Shown here: in pieces, positions 33,153 through 42,658 of the stretch
How positions within the stretch are numbered: position 1 is the first letter of the stretch
Layout of the letters: every line of letters starts with the position of its first letter
NCBI RefSeq assembly: GCF_000717595.1
Contig: NZ_JNZO01000012.1
Span: 248,001 to 312,000, forward strand
Direction: 5' to 3'
Source: Streptomyces flavochromogenes
GTDB taxonomy: Bacteria > Actinomycetota > Actinomycetes > Streptomycetales > Streptomycetaceae
Length of the DNA: 64,000 bases
Program-made: the position numbers and the translations under genes
The notes under the pieces: generated by a model
Databases searched by the model: none
Told to the model about the DNA's origin: nothing
The model's input: the letters and a program-made list of their open reading frames with translations, nothing else

Positions 33153-35336
33153 TCACGTTCCCTTGCGTGCCGCCTCGTCGAAGGACCCGAGGAAACGGGG
33201 CACCCCGCTCTTCACCTGCCAGAGGTACAGACCCAGCAGAGCGAGCTTCGTGTTCCTGCTCGTCTGGGCCGCGTACGTCTTGACGAGCCCTGGGTACGAA
33301 GTCTCCAGCAGGCCGTTCCGGACGCCCGAGGTCACCGATTCGGCGTGGTTCGAGGCCGCCGAGCGCACCGCCTGGAGCGCCCAGTTGGTGAGGTCGTACG
33401 CCTCCGTGGCGAACCGGTCGACGGGTGTCGTACGGGCGAGCCCCCAGCGTCTCCGGTAGGCGCCGGTGAACCGCTTGGCCTTCGGGAGCCCGTCGGGGTC
33501 GACATAGCCCGTACCGAAGTACCAGCCTTCGGCGGCCGCACCGGCGGCGGTGAGGAACTCCGGCTGGAGCACGTGCTCGACGCTGCCGCAGGGCCCCCGG
33601 TACCCCTGGTCGCGCAGCGCCCTGGCGCACAGGGCGGCCCGGCGCGGTGACGTCCCCGCGTACAGCACGCCCTGCGGGTCGGTCGCGAGGGCGGCCCGTA
33701 CCGCGGGGCCGAAGTCCTCGCTGTCCGCCTCGACGGGGTGGGAGGTCACGACCCCGCCCTTCTCCCCCGACGGCGGGTACTCCTTCATGGTCTTGACGGC
33801 GTACCAGCTGTACTCGCCCCCGGCCCGGTCCTCCACGACGGCGGTCCGCACCGCCCCGTGTTCGGTGAGGTAGCGGCCGAAGGGAACCGTCATCATGTCG
33901 TGGATGGTTCGCGGCTGAATGTAGGTGATCTTGGTCTCCTGGCCCTTGATCTGACCGGCCGGAACATCGGCGACCACACTCGCCAACGGCACCCCGCGGA
34001 GCGACAGTTCGTACCCCGCCGCGATGGCCGTCGGCGCGAGCGTCGGCCCGAGGACCCCGACCAGCCCGGGGACTTTCAGCAGGGCGAGGGCCGCGGCCTT
34101 GGCGCGGTCCGGCTTCCCGGCGTCGTCCTCGACCCGCAGGCGCACGTCGAAGGGGCGGTCACGGTGGGCGTTGAACTCCTCCACGGCCAGCCGGATTCCG
34201 CGCTCCTGCCCCCGGCCGTCCGCCTTGGTGGGGCCGCTCAGGTCCGTGAGGACGCCGATCGTGTACGTGGCGAGCAGCGCTCCGGTGCCGCCCGTTGCCG
34301 TGCCCGTCCCGCCCGGTGTGCTGCTCAGCAGCCAGGCGGTCAGGCCGCCGGCTCCCGCCACGGCGGCGGCCGAGCCCGCCATGAGGACGCGTCGCCGCGA
34401 CATCCCGCGGGGCTGCCCGGGGTCCGCGGGCATGGTCGGCTCGGCGACGGGCAGGTCCAGGACGCGAGAGGACCGCTGGGCGATGAGGGCGGGCAGGCCG
34501 GTCGGCAGCCAGTCCCCCGCCGGGCCGTCGGCGCCTCCCAGCGAGGCCTGCACCTCGGCCGCCGTGGGCCGGTCCGCCGGGTCCTTGGCGAGGCAGGCGG
34601 CGACCAGCGGGAGGAGTGCGGCCGGTACGCCGTCGAGCTCGGGTTCCTCGTGGACGGTGCGGTAGACGACGGCTGCCACCGCGCCCCCGCCGAAGGGCCG
34701 TTCGCCGGTGAGCGCGTAAGCGAGGACGCAGCCCAGCGAGAAGACGTCGCTCGCCGGGCCGACCTCGCCCGCCCCGGCGACCCGGGCCTGCTCCGGCGCG
34801 AGGAAGCCCGGGGTGCCGATCATCGCGTCGGTGGCCGTCAGTGCGGTCGCCCCGGCGGAACGGGCGATGCCGAAGTCGATGAGCCGGGGCCCGTCGAGGG
34901 CGAGGAGGACGTTGCCCGGCTTGACGTCCCGGTGGACGAGCCCGGCCTCGTGCATGTCGGCGAGCGCGGACGCCAGCCGGGCACCCAGGGCCCGTACGGT
35001 CGGCTCCGGCAGAGCGCCGTGCAGGGCCACGGCCTCGGCGAGCGCCGGGCCGGGCACGTACTCGGTGGCCAGCCACGGCTCGCGGGCCTCCGGGTCGGAC
35101 CCGAGGACCCGGACGACCCATCGGCCGGTGATCCGCTCGGCGGCCCGCGCCTCACGGCGGAAACGCTCCCGGAAACCGGGGTCGGCGGCGTGCTCGGCCC
35201 GGATGAGCTTGAGCGCGGAGAGCGCCCCGCCGGCGGAACGGGCGAGGTAGACCACGCCCATGCCACCGGCGCCGAGACGGCCGAGGATCCGGTACCCCGC
35301 GATCGTCGACGGATCGGCCTTGCGCAGCGGTTGCAC
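33153..35336 (-). CDS. Ser/Thr protein kinase fused to an extracellular branched-chain amino-acid-type binding protein (copy 1)
   Basis: 727 residues. N-terminal Hanks kinase (about 15-265): GAGGMG P-loop, Lys43, HRDVKPGN (Asp137), DFG at 154-156 and APEQ. A single membrane segment (about 316-337) is preceded by SRRRVLMAG, a twin-arginine-like motif. The rest (about 355-727) is a periplasmic-binding-protein-like type I domain: TIGVLTDLSGPTKADGRGQE, VLGPTLAPTAIA. Ligand binding outside should control the kinase inside. GTG 35336 lies 4 bp after the stop of the upstream paralogue; upstream readings are unsupported. Third gene of a three-gene operon. All kinase residues are intact; ligand and targets are unknown. 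Confidence 0.9.
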   Translation of the reverse strand: MQPLRKADPSTIAGYRILGRLGAGGMGVVYLARSAGGALSALKLIRAEHAADPGFRERFRREARAAERITGRWVVRVLGSDPEAREPWLATEYVPGPALAEAVALHGALPEPTVRALGARLASALADMHEAGLVHRDVKPGNVLLALDGPRLIDFGIARSAGATALTATDAMIGTPGFLAPEQARVAGAGEVGPASDVFSLGCVLAYALTGERPFGGGAVAAVVYRTVHEEPELDGVPAALLPLVAACLAKDPADRPTAAEVQASLGGADGPAGDWLPTGLPALIAQRSSRVLDLPVAEPTMPADPGQPRGMSRRRVLMAGSAAAVAGAGGLTAWLLSSTPGGTGTATGGTGALLATYTIGVLTDLSGPTKADGRGQERGIRLAVEEFNAHRDRPFDVRLRVEDDAGKPDRAKAAALALLKVPGLVGVLGPTLAPTAIAAGYELSLRGVPLASVVADVPAGQIKGQETKITYIQPRTIHDMMTVPFGRYLTEHGAVRTAVVEDRAGGEYSWYAVKTMKEYPPSGEKGGVVTSHPVEADSEDFGPAVRAALATDPQGVLYAGTSPRRAALCARALRDQGYRGPCGSVEHVLQPEFLTAAGAAAEGWYFGTGYVDPDGLPKAKRFTGAYRRRWGLARTTPVDRFATEAYDLTNWALQAVRSAASNHAESVTSGVRNGLLETSYPGLVKTYAAQTSRNTKLALLGLYLWQVKSGVPRFLGSFDEAARKGT

Positions 35337-35340
35337 GGGC

Positions 35341-37578
35341 TCAGGCCTTCTCGTCGTTCTTCTCGGGCTTGCGCGGCAGCAGGGGGGCGGAGCCGATCGG
35401 CTTGTAGGCGCCGTTCTGGACCGCGAAGACGAAGGTGCCCCCCATGCCCAGATCACCGGCCTCGGTGAAGTTGTAACCGCCCATCGCGCCCTTGTAGTTC
35501 TGCTTGCGCAGCGCGGCCCACAGCCCCTTGCGCGCGGGCTTGCCTCCGGCCTTCGCCTGGGCCGTCAGTTGCTCGATCGTCATCGTGACCACGTCGTACG
35601 ACTCGCCCGCGTAGTACGCGGGGGCAGCGCCGTACCGCTTGCGGTGCGCGGCGCTGAAGGATGCGGCCGACTTCTGCGTGGCCGGGTCGGCGACGGGCGC
35701 ACACACGAACCAGCCCTCGGCGGCCGCCCCGGCCTGCCGGAGGAACTCCTGGCCGAACACGGCCTGGCCGGTGAACCTCGGTCCGGTGAAGCCGAGTTCG
35801 CCGAGCGCGCGGGCGGCGAGAACGGCGGTCTCGGTGACGCCGCAATGGATGTAGGCGTCGATGCCCGCGTCGATCATCTCGCCGAGCACGCGGCGGTACG
35901 CGCGCGTACGGGCCGGGACGACCCGGAAGTGCGGGGTGATTCCGGCCTGCCCGAAACCGAAGCGCACGCCGCCGGTGACCTGCCAGCTGTAGTGGTCTTC
36001 GGTCCGGTCCTCCAGCACCCCGGGGCGGCGGATCCCAGGCAGCAGCGTGGCCGCGAAGGCGAGGTGGGTGCCCGCGCTGATGTGGTTCGGGATGGCGCGC
36101 AGGACCGTCTCGTTCCGTGCGGCGCCCGCTCGTAGGGTGAGCAGGTTGTACCCGGCCGAGACCGTGATCAGCGGGATCCCGGCCTCCTCGAAGGCGGGAA
36201 TGACGGCCTGGGCGACGGCGTCGGAGGTGGGGCCGAGGACGGCGAGGACCCCGGGGTCGGTGGTGAGGGCTTTGGTGGACTCCAGGGCCCGGGCCGAGTC
36301 GCCCCGGTCGTCGACGACCTTGAGGCCGAGCGTGAAGGGCTTGTCCTTTCGGGCGTTGAACTGCTCGACCGCGAGGCGAGCGCCGCGCTCCTGGGCCCGG
36401 CCGATGTCCTTGGCCGGCCCGGACAGGTCGGCGAGGACCCCGATGGTCCAGCCGGTGCGGGGCGGGGCTGCCTTCCTGCCGCCCTCCTTGCCGTCCGCCT
36501 CGTCCTCGCCGCGCCCGGCCCAGACGGCCGCCGCGCCGCTGCCGACGGCCAGGACGGCGGCGCCCGAAGCGAGCAGCAGGAAGCCGCGTCTGCTCCTCTT
36601 CGGCGCTTCCTGGCCGGTGATGCCGCCCGTCTCGGTGACGTCGATCTCCGGCAGGGCGAGCATTCGGGCCGAGCGTTCGGCGATGGTCCGGACGACCGGG
36701 GCGGGCAGCCAGTCGGCGCCGTCGCCGGGGGTGTCCTCGGTGAGCCGCACGCCGGTCTCGGCGGCGGTGGGCCGGGCGCCCGGGTCCTTGGCGAGGCAGG
36801 CCCGGACGAGATCGAGCAGCCCTTCGGGGACGCCGGTGAGGTCGGGTTCGTCATGGACGGTCCGGTACATCAGGGCGTCCACGGCGCCGGTGCCGAAGGG
36901 CGGGCGGCCGGTCGCCGCGTAGGCGAGGAGGCCGCCGAGGGCGAAGACGTCGGCGGGCGGCCCGATGGCGTCGACGCGGGCCTCGGCCTGCTCGGGGGCG
37001 AGGAAGCCGGGCGTGCCGACGACCATGTCGGTGGCGGTGAGCGCGGTCTCTCCGGTGGCGCGGGCGATGCCGAAGTCGATGAGGCGCGGGCCGTCGACGG
37101 CGAGGAGGACGTTGCCGGGCTTGACGTCCCTGTGGACGAGCCCGGCCGCGTGCACGGCGGCGAGCGCGCGGGCGACGGACCAGCCGAGGAGGCGGACACT
37201 CCGCTCGGGCAGCGGGCCGTGGGCGGTGACGGCCTCGCCGAGGGAGGGTCCGGCGACGAAGGCGGTGGCCATCCACGGTTCGGGGGCGTCAGGATCGGCA
37301 CCGATGACGGGTACGGCCCAGGGGCTGGAGACCCGGCGGGCGGCCTCGACCTCGCGGCGGAAGCGGGCGCGGAAGTCGGGCTGGTCGGCCTGGTCGGCGT
37401 GGGTGACCTTGACGGCGGCGAGCTCGCCGGCGGCGGTGCGGCCGAGGTAGACGACGCCCATGCCGCCGGCGCCGAGCCGGCCGAGGAGCCGGTATCCGCC
37501 GATCGCGGACGGGTCGGAGGGCAGCAGAGGCTGGAGGGCGCCTGGCTCGGGCCGGGACTGCGGGGCGGTGGGGCTCAC
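35341..37578 (-). CDS. Ser/Thr protein kinase fused to an extracellular branched-chain amino-acid-type binding protein (copy 2)
   Basis: 745-residue paralogue of the downstream gene. Kinase about 30-280: GAGGMG, Lys57, HRDVKPGN (Asp151), DFG 168-170. Membrane segment about 332-354, preceded by [17 protein letters not shown], very like a Tat signal. Binding-protein domain about 376-745: [57 protein letters not shown] 37578 overlaps the lipoprotein stop (GTGA). The two receptors probably arose by tandem duplication and then diverged, particularly in the sensing domain, so they may read different ligands. Confidence 0.9.
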   Translation of the reverse strand: MSPTAPQSRPEPGALQPLLPSDPSAIGGYRLLGRLGAGGMGVVYLGRTAAGELAAVKVTHADQADQPDFRARFRREVEAARRVSSPWAVPVIGADPDAPEPWMATAFVAGPSLGEAVTAHGPLPERSVRLLGWSVARALAAVHAAGLVHRDVKPGNVLLAVDGPRLIDFGIARATGETALTATDMVVGTPGFLAPEQAEARVDAIGPPADVFALGGLLAYAATGRPPFGTGAVDALMYRTVHDEPDLTGVPEGLLDLVRACLAKDPGARPTAAETGVRLTEDTPGDGADWLPAPVVRTIAERSARMLALPEIDVTETGGITGQEAPKRSRRGFLLLASGAAVLAVGSGAAAVWAGRGEDEADGKEGGRKAAPPRTGWTIGVLADLSGPAKDIGRAQERGARLAVEQFNARKDKPFTLGLKVVDDRGDSARALESTKALTTDPGVLAVLGPTSDAVAQAVIPAFEEAGIPLITVSAGYNLLTLRAGAARNETVLRAIPNHISAGTHLAFAATLLPGIRRPGVLEDRTEDHYSWQVTGGVRFGFGQAGITPHFRVVPARTRAYRRVLGEMIDAGIDAYIHCGVTETAVLAARALGELGFTGPRFTGQAVFGQEFLRQAGAAAEGWFVCAPVADPATQKSAASFSAAHRKRYGAAPAYYAGESYDVVTMTIEQLTAQAKAGGKPARKGLWAALRKQNYKGAMGGYNFTEAGDLGMGGTFVFAVQNGAYKPIGSAPLLPRKPEKNDEKA

Positions 37579-38417
37579 GACTGGACCTCCAGCTCGTCCT
37601 TGGCGCGATCGAGCATGGTGACGAGCGCCCGAATCTGCGCCTGGCTCGTGCCGGTGATCGTGCCGTCGTTCATCTCGCTGTAGCCGGGGGCTCCCTTGAC
37701 GACGGTGGCGACGGTGATCTGTCCGAGTCGTGACTGGTACCAGCTGTAGGACTGCTTCCCCTTCACGGCGTCGTTGAGGTAGGAGCCGCCCTCGCGGATC
37801 GAGTCGTGGGCGGTGCCGTTGCCTCCGACACCGAAGGGGTTGCCGAGCGACATGAGCTCGGTGATCCGTTCGCCGTCGCGCAGTTTCTGGTCGGGGCAGC
37901 GCAGCGCCTCTTCGAGGGTCGAGGCCATCTCCCAGTCGGCGTCGGACTCGGTGCGGTGCACGGTGACGGTGGCGGCGACCCGCAGGACGCCCTTGCCGCC
38001 GACGGCGGGGAGTTCGCTGTAGGCGGTGACGCTGGCAAGGACGCCGGCCGGCCGGGTCCCGGTCTCCCAGGAGCAGGTGGCGCCGAGGACGGGCCAGTAG
38101 TCCGGGTTGCTGAGGTACGGGGTGCGCTTGACGTAGCCCGCGGCCCAGGCGTCGGGCCCGGCGACGACGGCCAGGGCGAGGCGTCTGGCCTCCGCCTCGG
38201 TCTTCGGCGCTCGCTTCGGGTCCGGGGTGAAGTCGAGCTCGGTCGGTGCGGCCGTCGGGGCCGGTACGCTGGCCGGGGCCTTGGTCGGGGCCGCCGTCCT
38301 GCCCGTACTCCCCTTGCCGTCGGGTTTCTCGCCGCCGCTGGTGCAGCCGGCAGCCATCACCCCGCCCACCAGTACGACACAGCAGGCACGCCACAGTCTT
38401 CGGTCCCCGTACGCCAC
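37575..38417 (-). CDS. Secreted lipoprotein preceding the kinase receptors
   Basis: About 280 residues. Signal peptide with a lipobox VMAAGC (Cys about 25), then a Thr/Pro/Ala-rich linker and a soluble domain with [28 protein letters not shown] and [17 protein letters not shown]. The family is not one I can name; cysteines in ATCSW and ALRCPDQ may form a disulfide. GTG 38417 follows GGGGGA; a GTG at 38438 would add 7 residues. It overlaps the next kinase gene by 4 bp, so it is likely a lipid-anchored partner or extracellular accessory of the two receptors. Confidence 0.82.
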   Translation of the reverse strand: MAYGDRRLWRACCVVLVGGVMAAGCTSGGEKPDGKGSTGRTAAPTKAPASVPAPTAAPTELDFTPDPKRAPKTEAEARRLALAVVAGPDAWAAGYVKRTPYLSNPDYWPVLGATCSWETGTRPAGVLASVTAYSELPAVGGKGVLRVAATVTVHRTESDADWEMASTLEEALRCPDQKLRDGERITELMSLGNPFGVGGNGTAHDSIREGGSYLNDAVKGKQSYSWYQSRLGQITVATVVKGAPGYSEMNDGTITGTSQAQIRALVTMLDRAKDELEVQS

Positions 38418-38503
38418 AGTTCCCCCACGGTCCCTCACGGTTTCCCCACGAACGGTGAGCAGATCGTACGGCCCGGCGCCGACAACTCGCCTTGGTTACA
38501 ACA

Positions 38504-38914
38504 TCATTGGGACGGATTCGTGGCGCGCTCGCGACGCGACGCGTCGTACCGGCCGCGGGCTTCCTCGACCTCCGGGACCCTGCGCTCCGACCAGCGGGCC
38601 AGCTCCCAGACCTGGCGGGCGGCCTCCTCGCCGATCCCGGTGAGGCTGTAGTCGACGCGCGGCGGGATGACGGGCTTGGCGTCGCGGTGGACGAAGCCGT
38701 CGCGCTCCAGGGTCTGGAGCGTCTGGGTGAGCATCTTCTCGCTCACGCGGCCCACACGCCGGCGCAGCTCGCTGAAGCGGTACGAGCGCTCGCGCAGCGC
38801 GATGAGGATCAGGACGCCCCAGCGGCTGGTGACGTGCTCCAGGACCAGGCGGGACGGGCACATGGCGCCGTCGACGTCCGCGAGCAGACTCTTCGGTTCC
38901 TCACTTACTCCCAT
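38504..38914 (-). CDS. HxlR-family transcriptional regulator
   Basis: 136-residue winged-helix regulator. Signature [20 protein letters not shown], then [31 protein letters not shown] and PPRVDYSLT. The cysteine at position 19 (MCPSR) matches the redox-sensing Cys of YodB/QorR-type members, which respond to quinones and electrophiles; this function is inferred. Divergent from the oxidoreductase at 39012, with an inverted repeat between them. A regulator-quinone reductase pair of this sort (QorR/QorA) is known in corynebacteria. Confidence 0.9.
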   Translation of the reverse strand: MGVSEEPKSLLADVDGAMCPSRLVLEHVTSRWGVLILIALRERSYRFSELRRRVGRVSEKMLTQTLQTLERDGFVHRDAKPVIPPRVDYSLTGIGEEAARQVWELARWSERRVPEVEEARGRYDASRRERATNPSQ

Positions 38915-38917
38915 ACC

Positions 38918-38942
38918 AGTACCTTACTTCAAAGTGGGTACT
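38918..38942. promoter_or_regulatory. Candidate HxlR operator in a divergent promoter
   Basis: AGTACC (38918-38923) and GGTACT (38937-38942) form an inverted repeat, and TACCTTAC/TACTTAC form an overlapping direct repeat. It lies 4 bp from the HxlR start and 70 bp from the oxidoreductase start. Confidence 0.6.
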
Positions 38943-39011
38943 TACGAAAGGTTAGCGCCAGACGTACGGTGAGTGCATCGCCCACCGCACCCCACGGGAA
39001 AAGGACGCACC

Positions 39012-39884
39012 ATGAGCCTCGTCGTCACCGGAGCCACCGGCCAGCTCGGCCGTCTCGTCATCGACGCCCTCCTCGCCGACCCCACCGTCCCCGCCGAGTC
39101 CGTCGTCGCCGTCGTCCGCGACAAGGCGAAGGCCGCCGGCCTCGCGGAGCGCGGTGTCGAGCTGCGGATCGCGGACTACAGCAAGCCGGAGACCCTGGCC
39201 GGCGCCTTCGAGGCCGGCGACCGGGTGCTCCTCGTCTCGGGCAGCGAGGTCGGGCAGCGCGTCGCCCAGCACACCGCCGTGATCGACGCCGCCAAGGCCG
39301 CGGGCGTGGCCCAGCTCGCGTACACCGGCGTCCTCGGCGGCGACGAGGCCGACTTCGACCTGGCCGCCGAGCACAAGGTCACCGAGCGGCTGGTCCTCGA
39401 CTCCGGCCTGCCGTACACCTTCCTGCGCAACGGCTGGTACACCGAGAACTACACGGCCAACCTCGCCCCGGTCCTGGCCCACGGCGCCGTCGTCGCCAAC
39501 GCCGGCGAGGGCCGGATCGCCTCCGCCTCCCGCGCCGACTACGCCGCCGCCGCGGCCGCCGTCCTGGCCGGTCCCGCCGATGAGCACCTGAACAAGGCGT
39601 ACGAGCTGAGCGGCGACACCGCCTGGTCGCTCGCCGAGTACGCGGCCGAGGTCGCCGCGCAGTCCGGCCGGGAGATCACGTACAGCAACGTGCCCGCCGA
39701 GGCGCACCTCGCGATCCTCACCGGCGCCGGTGTCCCGGCCCCGTTCGCCGAGATCCTGGTCGACGTCGACCGGGCCGTGGAGCACGGCGCGCTCGCCCGG
39801 CAGACCGGCGACCTGGCCCGCCTCATCGGCCGCCCGACCACCCCGATCGCCGTGACGATCAAGGAAGCCCTCGCCGGCTCCTGA
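39012..39884 (+). CDS. NAD(P)H-dependent quinone oxidoreductase, QorB/NmrA-like SDR
   Basis: 290-residue atypical SDR: MSLVVTGATGQLGRLVIDAL (GxxGxxG), VLLVSGSEVGQRV, LAYTGVLGG, LRNGWYTENY and a C-terminal HxxE-like substrate region. Resembles E. coli QorB (YtfG), which reduces quinones with NADPH. ATG 39012 is chosen over an in-frame ATG at 38973. Divergent from an HxlR regulator; induction by quinones or electrophiles is inferred from known QorR/YodB systems. Monocistronic. Confidence 0.88.
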   Translation: MSLVVTGATGQLGRLVIDALLADPTVPAESVVAVVRDKAKAAGLAERGVELRIADYSKPETLAGAFEAGDRVLLVSGSEVGQRVAQHTAVIDAAKAAGVAQLAYTGVLGGDEADFDLAAEHKVTERLVLDSGLPYTFLRNGWYTENYTANLAPVLAHGAVVANAGEGRIASASRADYAAAAAAVLAGPADEHLNKAYELSGDTAWSLAEYAAEVAAQSGREITYSNVPAEAHLAILTGAGVPAPFAEILVDVDRAVEHGALARQTGDLARLIGRPTTPIAVTIKEALAGS

Positions 39885-39988
39885 CCACCACTCCCTACGG
39901 TCATGACCGTATTGCGGTACGGACATGACAACCTGCCCCGTGCGGCGCTACCTTCGACAGGACAGCGCGGCACAGGGCGGGAGGTCCG

Positions 39989-40999
39989 GTGAAGACGGAG
40001 AACGAGGAACGAGCAGGATTGCTCTACGGGATCGGCGCCTACGGCATGTGGGGACTGGTCCCGCTCTTCTGGCCCCTCCTCAAGCCCGCCGGATCGGTGG
40101 AGATCCTCGCCCACCGCATGGTGTGGTCCCTGGTCTTCGTCGGCGTGGCCCTCCTCGCGGTGCGCCGCTGGGGCTGGATCCGCGAGCTCGTCCGCAGCCC
40201 GCGCAAGCTCGGCCTGATCACCGTCGCCGCCGCCGTCATCACGGTGAACTGGGGCCTCTACATCTGGTCCGTCAACACGGGCCATGTCGTCGAGGCCTCC
40301 CTCGGCTACTTCATCAACCCGCTCGTCACCATCGCCCTCGGCGTCCTCGTCCTCCAGGAACGGCTGCGCCCCGCGCAGTGGGCCGCGGTCGCCATCGGCT
40401 TCACCGCCGTCCTCGTCCTGGCGATCGGATACGGCCGGCCGCCCTGGATCTCCCTGACCCTCGCCTTCTCCTTCGCCGTCTACGGCCTGGTGAAGAAGAA
40501 GGTCAACATCGGCGGCCTCGAGTCGCTCGCCGCCGAGACCGCGATCCAGTTCCTGCCGGCCCTCGGCTACCTCGTCTGGCTCGGCACCCAGGGCACCCTG
40601 GCCTTCGGCTCCCACGGCGCGGGCCACACGGCCCTGCTCGCCGCCACCGGCATCGTCACGGCGGTGCCGCTCGTCTGCTTCGGGGCGGCCGCGATCCGCG
40701 TACCGCTGTCGACGCTCGGCCTCCTGCAGTACCTGGCGCCGACCTTCCAGTTCCTTCTCGGGGTCCTCTACTTCCACGAGGAGATGCCCCCGGAGCGCTG
40801 GGCGGGCTTCTCCCTCGTCTGGCTGGCCCTGACGATCCTCACCTGGGACGCCCTGCGCACGGCCCGCCGGAGCAGGGCGGCGATGGAGGCGGCGAAGGCG
40901 ACGGCCGAAGCCGCGTCGGCCGCCGACGCCACGGCGGAGCCCGCTCAGGCAACGGCGGCGGCGGCACCCGCGGCGTCCACCGTTCGACAGGCGCCCTGA
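39989..40999 (+). CDS. rarD: RarD-type EamA-family permease
   Basis: 336-residue DMT transporter with ten helices: GLLYGIGAYGMWGLVPLFWP and LEILAHRMVWSL-type opening (here VEILAHRMVWSLVF) are RarD signatures; NWGLYIWSVNTGHVVEASLGYF and LGLLQYLAPTFQFLLGV follow. Substrate unknown; RarD is historically linked to chloramphenicol sensitivity in E. coli. The C-terminal ~45 residues are an Ala/Thr-rich tail. Start GTG 39989 follows GGGAGG. Its stop lies 2 bp from the end of the convergent gene. Confidence 0.9.
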   Translation: MKTENEERAGLLYGIGAYGMWGLVPLFWPLLKPAGSVEILAHRMVWSLVFVGVALLAVRRWGWIRELVRSPRKLGLITVAAAVITVNWGLYIWSVNTGHVVEASLGYFINPLVTIALGVLVLQERLRPAQWAAVAIGFTAVLVLAIGYGRPPWISLTLAFSFAVYGLVKKKVNIGGLESLAAETAIQFLPALGYLVWLGTQGTLAFGSHGAGHTALLAATGIVTAVPLVCFGAAAIRVPLSTLGLLQYLAPTFQFLLGVLYFHEEMPPERWAGFSLVWLALTILTWDALRTARRSRAAMEAAKATAEAASAADATAEPAQATAAAAPAASTVRQAP

Positions 41000-41001
41000 C
41001 C

Positions 41002-41322
41002 TCACACGTCCAGCAGGTCGTGCTCCCGGATCAGCCAGCAGACCGCCGTCAGGCGGAGGGTCGCGAAGTCGTGGCCGACGGGCTCGGTCCAGTCGACCCC
41101 GGTCAGCCAGTCGGTGAACCCGAGAACGTAGTCGGCGAGCTCCTCCCGCCGGACGGTCCGGTCCTGATCCCGCCCCCGCTGGGCCGGGATCAGGGCATCG
41201 CACACGGCCGCGGCGTGCTGGTCCACGGCAGCCGCGAGCCCCGGCTCGGAGGTCATCTCCGAGAGCCGGGGCATGTACGTGGCGGCGACCCCGATCAGCG
41301 GACAGCCGGGCGAATCGTTCAT
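41002..41322 (-). CDS. Small conserved protein of unknown function
   Basis: 106 residues, acidic, no membrane segment. Contains [20 protein letters not shown] and [22 protein letters not shown]. Streptomycete small proteins with an [17 protein letters not shown] helix are frequent near natural-product genes, but I cannot assign a function. ATG 41322. Convergent with rarD. Confidence 0.65.
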   Translation of the reverse strand: MNDSPGCPLIGVAATYMPRLSEMTSEPGLAAAVDQHAAAVCDALIPAQRGRDQDRTVRREELADYVLGFTDWLTGVDWTEPVGHDFATLRLTAVCWLIREHDLLDV

Positions 41323-41464
41323 CCCTCTACATTAGGTGCGTACACGGACGCCCAGGCCGTGACCTTGGTCGCAGCGTCCGGGACGTCCGCCCGGCCGGCG
41401 GTTACCGGTCCGCGGGTCGGTTCCCTCTTGTGACCGTGCGCGTCCTGCGGGAGCATCTGGTGCC

Positions 41465-41902
41465 ATGGAAGCCACTGTGAAGTCGCCGAGTCACTGCACG
41501 GGAACGTACGGGGACGACGGGGATCCCGACCCCTTCCAGTGGGACGCCCGCGAGGACTGCGAGGTGCGGCAGATCCTCGACCGGGTCGCCGACAAGTGGT
41601 CGCTCCTCGTCATCGCCCTCCTCGACCGCCGGGTGCTGCGCTTCACGGAGCTCAAGCGCGAGATCGACGGCGTCAGCCAGCGCATGCTGACCGTGACCCT
41701 GCGCCAGCTGGAGCGCGACGGTCTGGTGAAGCGCACCGTCCACCCGGTCGTCCCGCCCCGCGTCGAGTACGAACTGACGCCCCTGGGCGGCACGCTGCAC
41801 ACCACGATCCGTTCCCTCGTCACCTGGACCGAGCAGCACCAGAACGAGATCGCGGCCGCACGGGAGGAGTACGACGCACGGGAGAAGGCGACGCTGTCCT
41901 GA
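41465..41902 (+). CDS. HxlR-family transcriptional regulator (second)
   Basis: 145-residue winged-helix regulator: CEVRQILDRVADKWSLLVI, ELKREIDGVSQRMLTVTLRQLERDGLVKR, PPRVEYELTPLG. A cysteine precedes the helix (EDCEVRQ), as in redox-responsive members. Unlike the first HxlR it has no obvious divergent oxidoreductase target; the upstream neighbour is a small unknown gene. ATG 41465; the gene is monocistronic or autoregulated. Confidence 0.9.
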   Translation: MEATVKSPSHCTGTYGDDGDPDPFQWDAREDCEVRQILDRVADKWSLLVIALLDRRVLRFTELKREIDGVSQRMLTVTLRQLERDGLVKRTVHPVVPPRVEYELTPLGGTLHTTIRSLVTWTEQHQNEIAAAREEYDAREKATLS

Positions 41903-42004
41903 GGGGCCCGCCCCTCACCGCCCGCCGCCGGCCTCCGCCACGTCCGCGGGCAGGACGCGGATAACCGGTGGCCCCGGCCCCGCACTTCACCCATCCTCAG
42001 GGCC

Positions 42005-42658
42005 ATGGAAGAAACGAACTCGGCCATCGACGAGCCGACGTACCGCATCCGCGCGCTCCACACCGACCGTACGGTCACCGTCTACCAGGCGTACCGGCCC
42101 GGGATCGGCCTCCCCGCGGCCCGCGAGGGACGGTTTCCGGCCGCCTGGAAGCGGGACCGGATGACATGGATCAAGCCGTCGTTCCTCTGGATGATGTACC
42201 GCTCGGGCTGGGGGAAGAAGGAGGGCCAGGAGACCGTCCTCGCCGTGGAGATCACCCGCGAGGGCTTCGAGTGGGCCCTGCGGAACGCCTGCCTCTCCCA
42301 CTACAAGCGCGGGTTCCACCCCGACCAGGCCACCTGGAAGCGGGAGCTGAGGCAGGCGCCGGCGCGGGTCCAGTGGGACCCGGAGCGCGATCCGCACCTC
42401 CGGGCGCTCCCGTACCGCTCGCTGCAGCTCGGCCTGTCGGGCGAGGCGTCCCGCCGGTACGCGGACGAGTGGACCGTGTCCGTACGCGACGTGACCCCGC
42501 TCGCGCACCGGGTCCACGAGCTGGTCCGCTCGGGTGCCCCGGAGGCGGCCCGGCTCCTGCTCCCGCGCGAGGAGCCGTACCCGGAGCCCCCCGGCCTGCT
42601 CGACCACCTGCGCGGTCAGGGGCCGCGGGAGCTCAGGCGGCCGGTGCCGGCGCCGTGA
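42005..42658 (+). CDS. DUF4291 family protein
   Basis: 217 residues. Recognised by YQAYRPGIGLPAAREGRFP, RMTWIKPSFLWMMYRSGW and LQLGLSGEASRRYADEWTVSVRDVT, all typical of DUF4291. Function unknown; widespread in bacteria and some fungi. ATG 42005. The 3' end overlaps the convergent reductase gene by 26 bp, with no terminator between. Confidence 0.85.
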   Translation: MEETNSAIDEPTYRIRALHTDRTVTVYQAYRPGIGLPAAREGRFPAAWKRDRMTWIKPSFLWMMYRSGWGKKEGQETVLAVEITREGFEWALRNACLSHYKRGFHPDQATWKRELRQAPARVQWDPERDPHLRALPYRSLQLGLSGEASRRYADEWTVSVRDVTPLAHRVHELVRSGAPEAARLLLPREEPYPEPPGLLDHLRGQGPRELRRPVPAP

